This document shows, in pieces, positions 57,742 through 64,000 of a DNA stretch of 64,000 nt (positions are counted from its first letter, which is position 1; every line of letters begins with the position of its first letter). The DNA comes from Dyella humicola (lineage in GTDB: Bacteria; Pseudomonadota; Gammaproteobacteria; Xanthomonadales; Rhodanobacteraceae): NCBI RefSeq assembly GCF_026283945.1, contig NZ_JAPDPC010000001.1:1860001-1924000 (forward strand). The letters are read 5' to 3'. The position numbers and the translations under genes are program-made. The notes under the pieces were generated by a model, which saw only the letters and a list, made by a program, of their open reading frames with translations, searched no databases and was not told the origin of the DNA.

Positions 57742-59049
57742 GTGAGTCGACTCGACTGGATCAGTCATGCCGGCCGCGCGCTGCAAGGCAGTGTGCGCGT
57801 CCCCGGCGATAAATCGGTATCGCACCGTGCCCTGATGCTGGGTGCGCTGGCGGATGGCACATCGCATATCCGTGGCTTCCTCGAAGGTGAGGACACGCGT
57901 GCCACCGCCGCCGTGCTGCAACAACTTGGCGTGTGTATCGAAACGCGCGCCGAGGGCGAGCGTCGCGTGCATGGCGTCGGCCTGCATGGCTTGCGTGGTG
58001 CAGCGCAGCCTTTGGACTGCGGCAATGCCGGCACGGGCATGCGCTTGTTGGCAGGACTCCTTGCGGGGCAGGCCTTCGATAGTACCTTGGTGGGCGACGA
58101 GTCGCTGTCGAAGCGGCCGATGCGCCGCGTCACCGATCCGTTGGCCACGATGGGCGCGAAGATCGACAGTCGTGATGGCTTGCCGCCGCTGCACGTGCAC
58201 GGCCGCCAGGCGCTGCACGGTATTGAATACACGCTGCCGGTGGCGAGCGCCCAGGTGAAGTCGGCGCTGTTGCTTGCCGGTTTGTACGCGCAAGGCGAAA
58301 CCCGGGTCATCGAGCCGCACCCCACGCGCGACTACACGGAGCGCATGCTGGCGGCCTTTGGTTGGCCAATCGATTTCGAGCCAGGCCGTGCGCGCCTGAG
58401 CGGTGGCCATGTGCTGCGCGCCACCGACGTGGACGTGCCCGCCGATTTCTCATCGGCAGCGTTCTTCCTGGTGGCAGCCAGCATCGTGCCGGGTTCCGAA
58501 CTGCATCTGCCGGCGGTGGGCTTGAATCCGCGTCGCACGGGCTTGCTGTATGCCTTGCGCTTGATGGGCGCCGATATCCGCATCGAGAATCCGCGCGAGA
58601 GCGGTGGCGAACCGGTCGGTGACCTGCTGGTGCGCCATGCCCCGCTGCATGGCATCGAACTGCCCGAGGCGCTGGTGCCGGACATGATCGACGAGTTTCC
58701 GGTGCTCTTTATCGCCGCGACGGCCGCCACCGGTCGTACCGTGGTGCGCGGCGCTGCCGAACTGCGCGTCAAGGAATCGGATCGCATCGCCACCATGGCG
58801 ACTGGCTTGCGTGCGATTGATGCGAAGATCGAAGAGACGCCGGATGGCGCCATCATCGAGGGCGGCGCCATTGGCGGTGGCAGCATCGAGAGTCATGGCG
58901 ATCATCGCATCGCGATGAGTTTTGCCGTCGCCGGGCTGATCGCCCGTGATGCCATCCGCCTCAACGATTGCGGCAACGTCGCGACTTCGTTTCCAGGCTT
59001 TCTCGAACTGGCCAATAGCTGCGGCTTTGCCCTGAACCCAGCAAACTGA
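57742..59049 (+). CDS. aroA: 3-phosphoshikimate 1-carboxyvinyltransferase (EPSP synthase)
   Basis: 435 residues. Two-domain enzyme producing EPSP from shikimate-3-phosphate and PEP. Conserved: VPGDKSVSHRALMLGALA, DCGNAGTGMRLLAGLLAGQ, LPVASAQVKSALLLAGLYA, and VKESDRIATMATGLRAI near the C-terminus. GTG start at 57742 with GGAG. The GNAGTG/RP region is class I-like in glyphosate-site context; no prediction of inhibitor tolerance is made. 42 bp after pheA. Confidence 0.97.
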   Translation: MSRLDWISHAGRALQGSVRVPGDKSVSHRALMLGALADGTSHIRGFLEGEDTRATAAVLQQLGVCIETRAEGERRVHGVGLHGLRGAAQPLDCGNAGTGMRLLAGLLAGQAFDSTLVGDESLSKRPMRRVTDPLATMGAKIDSRDGLPPLHVHGRQALHGIEYTLPVASAQVKSALLLAGLYAQGETRVIEPHPTRDYTERMLAAFGWPIDFEPGRARLSGGHVLRATDVDVPADFSSAAFFLVAASIVPGSELHLPAVGLNPRRTGLLYALRLMGADIRIENPRESGGEPVGDLLVRHAPLHGIELPEALVPDMIDEFPVLFIAATAATGRTVVRGAAELRVKESDRIATMATGLRAIDAKIEETPDGAIIEGGAIGGGSIESHGDHRIAMSFAVAGLIARDAIRLNDCGNVATSFPGFLELANSCGFALNPAN

Positions 59050-59109
59050 CCCGCCCCTCGTTTCCCGCCGCACTTGCAGCTAGGCTTCCAGCCTCACCGA
59101 GAGGTCGCC

Positions 59110-59883
59110 ATGTCCGCTGACACCCCGCCGTTCATCGTCGCCATCCCCGCCCGTTACGGCTCAACGCGTCTGCCGGCCAAGCCGTTGCGCGAGATTGCCG
59201 ACGTGCCGATGGTGGTGCGGGTGGCGCAGCGCGCGTTGCAGGCAGGGGCGACCCAGGTCGTCGTCGCCGTGGACGACCAGCGCATCGCCGATGCCCTGGC
59301 CGGGCAGGGCGTTGAGGTATGCATGACCCGTAGCGATCATGCATCGGGCAGCGACCGTTTGGCCGAGTGCGCGGTCCACTACGGCTGGCCCGATGACGCC
59401 ATCGTGGTGAACCTGCAAGGCGACGAACCGTTTGCTCCCGCTGCGGGTATCCGCGAAGTGGCACGTGCGCTGGCCGACGATGATGCGCCAGTCGCGACCT
59501 TGGCAACGCCGATCACGGAAGCACACGAGCTGTTCGATCCCAACGTGGTGAAGCTCGTGCGCATGTCGAATGGCCGGGCCTTGTACTTCAGCCGTGCGCC
59601 CTTGCCCTGGGCGCGCGATGCGTTTGCCGTGCATCGCGACGTACTGCCGGCCGAAGTGCCGTTCCTGCGACATATCGGCATCTACGCCTATCGCGCGGGC
59701 TTCCTCAAGCGCTATACGCAATTGTCGCGTACGCCGTTGGAGCAGGCAGAGTCGCTGGAACAGTTGCGCGTGCTCGAACACGGCCATGCCATTGCCGTGC
59801 GCCTGACGCCCGAACCGTTTCCGCCAGGCATCGACACCTTGGCCGATCTTGAACGCGCGGAGCAGTGGCTGGCGCGCGGCTGA
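59110..59883 (+). CDS. kdsB: 3-deoxy-manno-octulosonate cytidylyltransferase
   Basis: 257 residues. Activates KDO to CMP-KDO for lipid A-core synthesis. Motifs: [39 protein letters not shown], and [13 protein letters not shown]. The start at 59110 ([16 protein letters not shown]) has GAGGTCG upstream; the frame reaches 59074 with a non-conserved leader. Follows aroA by 60 bp and is probably in the same unit. Confidence 0.96.
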   Translation: MSADTPPFIVAIPARYGSTRLPAKPLREIADVPMVVRVAQRALQAGATQVVVAVDDQRIADALAGQGVEVCMTRSDHASGSDRLAECAVHYGWPDDAIVVNLQGDEPFAPAAGIREVARALADDDAPVATLATPITEAHELFDPNVVKLVRMSNGRALYFSRAPLPWARDAFAVHRDVLPAEVPFLRHIGIYAYRAGFLKRYTQLSRTPLEQAESLEQLRVLEHGHAIAVRLTPEPFPPGIDTLADLERAEQWLARG

Positions 59884-59925
59884 ACGCTTTAAAACCCGGG
59901 TTGCTGATGCAAGCCTCGCTGAGTT

Positions 59926-61152
59926 TCATACAGCGGCTGAATCGCGAGGACGCTCCTCCGGCTCCTGCATGATCGGCGCGGTCATCGGATCGAGAATGCC
60001 GAAGGGGCGAGCGACATGGGCGGGAGGCGCCCTCAGCCGGATGCGCCTGGCGACCAACGCCGCTAACACAGCCGTCGCAACGGCCATGAAGTAGAGCAGT
60101 CCATTGATGCCCAGCCGCGCCATGACGCTTGAACCGATCAAGGGGCCTAGCGCGGAGCCGATGCCATTCACCAGGATCAGCTTTCCGCTGACCGCAACCA
60201 TGCGATCGGCCATCATGTGGTCCAGCGCATGGGCGACGCAGACCGGATAGAGCGTGGACATGAAGCCGCCCAGCAGCGCCGCGGCCGGCAGCACCATCAC
60301 TAACGCATGAGGTAGCACCACCAGCAAAAGGGCCACCATCGAGAAGCCCAGCGCCAGACCGATCAGCACGACGCGTCGGTCCCCACGATCGGAAAGCCGG
60401 CCGACGGGTATTTGAAAGGCAAGCCCGCCGAGTACGGCGACGAACATGAACATCGCAATGGTCGACTGATCGGTACCCGCATCCAGCATCCACGCCGGTA
60501 CCAAGGCGTAGAACGCGCTGTTGACCAGGCCGCCGACCACGCAGCCGATCACGGCTGTAGGCGCCCGCTGGGTGAGCTCGGCCAGGCCCAGGGTGCCCTC
60601 CGATGCGAGGCCCGGTGCCTCCGCTCGCGTCGTGCTCATGATGACCAGGGCGAAGGAGAACAGCCCCATGATGATGAAGAAGGGAGCTGCCGATGCCATG
60701 ACCACCACGCTGATCAGCAACTGCCCGATCGCAAGGGCCACGAAGGTGCCGACCATGTAGATGGAGAACACACGGCCCCGCTGTTCGGGGCGCGCCTTGG
60801 CGTTTAGCCAACACTCCGTCGTGATGAACAGCCCGACGCAGCCGACGCCGACGATCAGGCGACAGACTATCCAGACGACGGGCTGGACGAGCAGCGGAAT
60901 GATGGCAGTCGCCACCACCACCATGCCGGCAAAGGCGGCGTAGGAGCGGATATGCCCGATGCGCCGGATCAAGCGCCCGCTCAACATCGCTCCAACTGTA
61001 AAGCCGGCAAAGTAAGCGCTGAGGATGAGGCCGTTCAATCCAGGGCCGAAATGCTCGGCGGTCAAGCGCAGGGAAAGGAAGGTGTTGAAGAAGCCGATCG
61101 CGAGCTGCACGAGGCTCGTCGCAATGATGAGTACGCCGATTTGAACAAACAT
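59926..61152 (-). CDS. MFS transporter, YcaD-like
   Basis: 408 residues with about 12 predicted membrane helices. The conserved MFS loop RLIRRIGHIRSY (between helices 2 and 3) and VGCVGLFITTECWLNAKARPEQRG, a hallmark of the YcaD/TESWLN subgroup, are visible; the second half repeats the pattern with IPVGRLSDRGDRR. Substrate unknown. The C-terminal 30 residues are cytoplasmic and proline-rich. Convergent with kdsB. Confidence 0.9.
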   Translation of the reverse strand: MFVQIGVLIIATSLVQLAIGFFNTFLSLRLTAEHFGPGLNGLILSAYFAGFTVGAMLSGRLIRRIGHIRSYAAFAGMVVVATAIIPLLVQPVVWIVCRLIVGVGCVGLFITTECWLNAKARPEQRGRVFSIYMVGTFVALAIGQLLISVVVMASAAPFFIIMGLFSFALVIMSTTRAEAPGLASEGTLGLAELTQRAPTAVIGCVVGGLVNSAFYALVPAWMLDAGTDQSTIAMFMFVAVLGGLAFQIPVGRLSDRGDRRVVLIGLALGFSMVALLLVVLPHALVMVLPAAALLGGFMSTLYPVCVAHALDHMMADRMVAVSGKLILVNGIGSALGPLIGSSVMARLGINGLLYFMAVATAVLAALVARRIRLRAPPAHVARPFGILDPMTAPIMQEPEERPRDSAAV

Positions 61153-61312
61153 CGGCCATATCCTCCGAACGCATCGATCAACCCAGGCCGGGTGCTTGCG
61201 ACTTCGACAGCATCGCTAGTTCAGCGCGAAAATCAAATGAATCCCGCAAAACGCGCCGGTGGCGAGCAGGCGCGCGATCGCCCTGGAGCGCGCCAAGCCA
61301 TGCTTGGCGCAT

Positions 61313-61471
61313 TCAGCGCCGGCGCCGGACCAGCGCGATGAACAGCCCTGCCAGCAACAGGCCAAGCGCCAGCCCCATGCCGGCGCCCCACAGCGCGCCG
61401 CTTGAACCGCCCACGGCCTTGCCGATCAGAAAGCCAACTACGAAAAGTATCGGTAACGGCAGACAGCCCAT
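61313..61471 (-). CDS. 52-residue two-helix membrane protein
   Basis: Starts at the ATG at 61471, preceded by GGAGGA with 6-nt spacing, a near-ideal ribosome binding site. The protein has two hydrophobic helices (PLPILFVVGFLIGKAVGG and GMGLALGLLLAGLFIALV) separated by a Gly/Ser turn and ends in RRRR, so both ends are probably cytoplasmic with an outside hairpin turn. The longer frame to 62047 is mostly antisense to the phosphatase gene. Function unknown; confidence comes from the ribosome binding site and membrane pattern. Confidence 0.75.
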   Translation of the reverse strand: MGCLPLPILFVVGFLIGKAVGGSSGALWGAGMGLALGLLLAGLFIALVRRRR

Positions 61472-61609
61472 GGTCGGTCCTCCGTACCCATCCTTGCAGT
61501 GCTCCATGGCGACGCGCAACGCTGAGGTGCTCAAGCTTGTGTTGGCGGTGAGTCGCCCATAGCTCTCGTGCAGGCATGGCAGCGGGCTATGCAATCGGAG
61601 ACTGTCCTG

Positions 61610-62086
61610 ATGCCTTTGAAAGACCGGCCGACCTCTGTCCTGTTCGTTTGCTTGGGCAATATTTGTCGCTCGCCCCTGGTCGAAGCCGTGGCGCGCCAGC
61701 GCTGTGTCGAGGCCGGGCTGGATGTGGTGCTGGCCTCCTGCGGTACCGGCAACTGGCACGTGGGCAAGGGCGCCGACGCGCGCATGCAGCAGGCGGCAGC
61801 GGCGGCGGGATACGATCTTTCGTTGCATCAGGCACGGCAGGTGCGTGCGGACGATTTCCTTACGTATGACTGGGTGCTGGCCATGGATCGCAATAACCTG
61901 GAGGCACTCGCGCAGCTGCGGCGATCGCAAGGTTCGCGACCCGAGTTGTTCCTGCCATGGAGCGGCGTGCGTTCGCCGCTGGAATTTCCCGATCCCTACT
62001 TCGGCGAAGCCTCGGACTTTCGCGAGGCTGTACGACTGGCCGAGCACGGTGTGGATGGACTGATCGCGCGCCTGCGCGGTAGCTGA
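61610..62086 (+). CDS. Low-molecular-weight protein tyrosine phosphatase
   Basis: 158 residues. P-loop CLGNICRS (C14, R20 from the chosen start) near the N-terminus and the general-acid DPYFG segment near residue 130 define the LMW-PTP family (Wzb/YfkJ). Start at 61610 with GGAG upstream; an upstream ATG at 61568 would add 14 residues before the P-loop. No adjacent tyrosine kinase or polysaccharide export genes, so a housekeeping type is more likely than Wzb. Ends 19 bp before uvrC. Confidence 0.93.
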   Translation: MPLKDRPTSVLFVCLGNICRSPLVEAVARQRCVEAGLDVVLASCGTGNWHVGKGADARMQQAAAAAGYDLSLHQARQVRADDFLTYDWVLAMDRNNLEALAQLRRSQGSRPELFLPWSGVRSPLEFPDPYFGEASDFREAVRLAEHGVDGLIARLRGS

Positions 62087-62105
62087 AACCGGCTAGAATT
62101 CGCCC

Positions 62106-63932
62106 ATGCAGCCCTCACCGCCGCAAGCCTTCGACGGCAAGGCCTTCGTCAAAACCCTCACGACCTCGCCTGGCGTCTATCGCTACTTCGACGCGGATGG
62201 CGATCTGCTGTACGTGGGCAAGGCCGGCAACCTGAAGAAGCGCGTTGGCAGCTACTTCCTGAAGCCCAGGATGGAGCCGCGCATCGCTGCCATGGTGGCG
62301 CAGATCGCACGCGTGGAAATCACGCTGACGCGGACCGAGGGCGAGGCGCTGCTGCTGGAATCGCAGCTGATCAAGTCGCTCAAGCCGCGCTACAACATCC
62401 TGCTGCGCGACGACAAAAGCTATCCGTATATCTACCTCTCCGGCGGCGAGGACTATCCGCGACTCGCCTTTCATCGCGGTGCGCGCAATATGCCGGGGCG
62501 CTATTTCGGTCCGTATCCGAGCACGTTCGCCGTGCGTGAAAGCCTCAACCTGATGCAGAAGCTGTTCAAGGTGCGTCAGTGCGAGGACAGTTATTTCAAG
62601 AACCGTTCGCGACCTTGCCTGCAACACCAGATCGGTCGTTGCACGGCGCCTTGCGTGAAGCTGATTACCGTGGACGACTACCGTAACGACGTGCGCCATG
62701 CGGAAATGTTCCTCGAAGGACGCAGCAGCGCGGTGATCGACGAACTGGCCGGTTCGATGGACCAGGCCGCCAAGGCGCTGGAGTTCGAGCGAGCTGCGGC
62801 CATGCGCGACCAGGTCGCAGCGCTGCGGCAATTGCAGGCGCAGCATCATGTGCAGGGTGCCAGCGCCGATATGGACGTGCTCGCCTGTCGCATTGAAGCG
62901 GGCATCGCGTGCGTCAGCGTATTGTTCTTCCGCAACGGCATCAGCCTGGGCACGCGCGATTTCTTTCCGCGCCTTCCGCTCGATGCCGAGCCCGCCGATG
63001 TGCTGGAGCAGTTCATCGCGCAGTACTACCTCGATCGACCCGTGCCGCGTGAACTGATTCTTGGCGAGCCAGTGCCGGACCAGGCGATCCTGGCCGAACT
63101 ACTGACCGCGCAGTCCGGGCGCACGGTCGAACTGAAATCCAGCGTGCGCGGCGAACGGGCGCGCTTCCTGCAGATGGCCGAGCGCAATGCGCAGGCCTCG
63201 CTCACCGCGCGCCTGGCCAGCCGGCAGACGCTGGGGGCTCGCTTTGATGACCTGCAGAAACTGCTGGAACTGGACGAACCGCCGCGCCGCCTGGAGTGCT
63301 TCGATATCAGCCACACGCAGGGTGAGCTGACCGTGGCCTCGTGTGTGGTATTCGGTGCGGAAGGCCCAGAGAAGTCCCACTACCGTCGTTTCAACATCAG
63401 CGGCATTACGCCCGGCGATGACTACGCCGCCATGCACCAAGCCCTCGTGCGCCGCTTCCGCAAGGTCGCGGAGGGCGAGGGCGCCCGTCCAGATGTATTG
63501 CTGATCGACGGTGGTAGCGGGCAGGTGGCGCAGGCGTTGGATGTGCTGAAGGAACTCAACGTCACCGGTATCCACGTGATCGGCGTGGCCAAGGGCCCCG
63601 GTCGTCGCGCCGGTGAAGAGACCCTGATCCTCGCCGACTCCGGCCGCCATCTGCACCCTGGTCCGGCATCACCTGCACTGCATCTCGTCGCCGCAGTTCG
63701 CGACGAGGCGCACCGATTTGCCATCAGCGGCCACCGCAAGCGCCGCGAAAAGGCGCGCGAGCGTAGTGTGCTGGAGGACGTGCCAGGCATCGGCGCGCGT
63801 CGCCGCACGGCGCTGCTGAAGGCGTTCGGCGGCCTCGCGGGCGTCGAGGCCGCGGGTGTGGAGGAGCTCATGCAGATCAAAGGCATTGATCGCGGCCTGG
63901 CCGAACGCATTTATGCTGTGCTCCATGGCTAG
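62106..63932 (+). CDS. uvrC: UvrABC excinuclease subunit C
   Basis: 608 residues. GIY-YIG nuclease domain at the N-terminus (SPGVYRYFDADGDLLYVGKAGNLKKRV region), zinc/iron-type C-rich stretch, UVR motif (AKALEFERAAAMRDQVAAL, ~residues 219-240), RNase H-like C-terminal nuclease with LECFDISHTQGE and LIDGGSGQV, and a helix-hairpin-helix DNA-binding end (VLEDVPGIGARRRTALLKAFGG). Makes the dual incisions of nucleotide excision repair. Followed 50 bp later by the next gene, probably pgsA. Confidence 0.97.
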   Translation: MQPSPPQAFDGKAFVKTLTTSPGVYRYFDADGDLLYVGKAGNLKKRVGSYFLKPRMEPRIAAMVAQIARVEITLTRTEGEALLLESQLIKSLKPRYNILLRDDKSYPYIYLSGGEDYPRLAFHRGARNMPGRYFGPYPSTFAVRESLNLMQKLFKVRQCEDSYFKNRSRPCLQHQIGRCTAPCVKLITVDDYRNDVRHAEMFLEGRSSAVIDELAGSMDQAAKALEFERAAAMRDQVAALRQLQAQHHVQGASADMDVLACRIEAGIACVSVLFFRNGISLGTRDFFPRLPLDAEPADVLEQFIAQYYLDRPVPRELILGEPVPDQAILAELLTAQSGRTVELKSSVRGERARFLQMAERNAQASLTARLASRQTLGARFDDLQKLLELDEPPRRLECFDISHTQGELTVASCVVFGAEGPEKSHYRRFNISGITPGDDYAAMHQALVRRFRKVAEGEGARPDVLLIDGGSGQVAQALDVLKELNVTGIHVIGVAKGPGRRAGEETLILADSGRHLHPGPASPALHLVAAVRDEAHRFAISGHRKRREKARERSVLEDVPGIGARRRTALLKAFGGLAGVEAAGVEELMQIKGIDRGLAERIYAVLHG

Positions 63933-63982
63933 GCAGCATTGAAGCCGCCGCGCCCCTGAAAGTACTCACCCGGAAAGGATTT

Positions 63983-64000
63983 ATGCGCATTAACCTGCCA
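63983..64000 (+). CDS. Start of a gene cut by the window end, probably pgsA
   Basis: Only six codons (MRINLP) are visible, after the ribosome binding site GGAAAGGAT. In gammaproteobacteria, uvrC is followed by pgsA (phosphatidylglycerophosphate synthase), whose products often start with a short Met-Arg/Asn-Ile-Pro-like sequence, so pgsA is the best guess. Identity rests on neighbourhood alone. Confidence 0.45.

Overview
The window looks like core chromosome of a GC-rich gammaproteobacterium of the Xanthomonadales (Lysobacterales), most likely Rhodanobacteraceae (Dyella, Luteibacter or Rhodanobacter type). This is judged from protein character and gene neighbourhoods (rpfE-like/recJ, divergent acnA/acnB, agmatine deiminase with N-carbamoylputrescine amidase, nudJ-mnmA-hflD, clpS-clpA/infA, uvrC-pgsA) and from intergenic palindromic repeats of the kind common in that group. 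No genus can be fixed without a search. There is no rRNA, CRISPR array, prophage, transposase or classical defence locus.

Layout. 0-2.1 kb: end of a surface-polysaccharide NDP-sugar dehydratase gene plus galU. 2.5-6.0 kb: an FAD amine oxidase coupled to a CsaA-like tRNA-binding protein, then a metallo-beta-lactamase-fold hydrolase and a pirin. 6.2-6.7 kb: tRNA-Gly(GCC), tRNA-Cys(GCA), tRNA-Leu(UAA), followed by a small lipoprotein, an unknown ORF and a UvrY/GacA-like response regulator. 8.5-13 kb: divergent rne and rluC. 13-17.8 kb: a CPBP membrane protein, phhB, nfuA, two small cytochromes c and a GH18 hydrolase. 18-21.4 kb: a TraB-family membrane protein and the aguA-aguB putrescine pathway. 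22.4-27 kb: ABC-F (yheS), rpfE-like and recJ, translationally coupled. 27-32.6 kb: exported amidohydrolase, azoR with a divergent LysR regulator, and a methionine/glutamine aminotransferase overlapping an omega-amidase. 32.7-36.5 kb: arsC-like, rluB, scpB, scpA. 37-40.4 kb: dinB, a PilZ protein, fadD. 40.5-47.9 kb: a lipoprotein, acnA and acnB (divergent), and a cysteine-free OxyR-like regulator. 48.7-54.5 kb: hflD-mnmA-nudJ, clpS-clpA, infA, a PHA-granule-type protein. 54.6-59.9 kb: FHA membrane protein, serC-pheA-aroA and kdsB. 59.9-64 kb: MFS transporter, a tiny membrane protein, a low-molecular-weight tyrosine phosphatase, uvrC and the first codons of a probable pgsA.

The genes are mainly housekeeping: RNA maturation (RNase E, RluC, RluB, MnmA, tRNAs), regulated proteolysis (ClpAP/ClpS), chromosome segregation (ScpAB), DNA repair (RecJ, UvrC, Pol IV), TCA cycle (two aconitases), aromatic/serine biosynthesis, polyamines and envelope sugar precursors. 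I found no convincing new multi-gene system. The strongest unexplained structure is at DNA level: a roughly 660-bp giant palindrome at 47.96-48.62 kb whose modules recur at 21.6 kb (a 100-bp hairpin with 42-bp perfect arms) and in part at 28.8 kb. Two further points stand out. Homologues of the Xanthomonas rpf region (rpfE-recJ, rpfB/fadD, rpfA/acnA, acnB) lie scattered here without rpfF/rpfC/rpfG. Also, the tRNA cluster and uvrY-like gene sit about 55 kb from uvrC-pgsA, which are its neighbours in E. coli.
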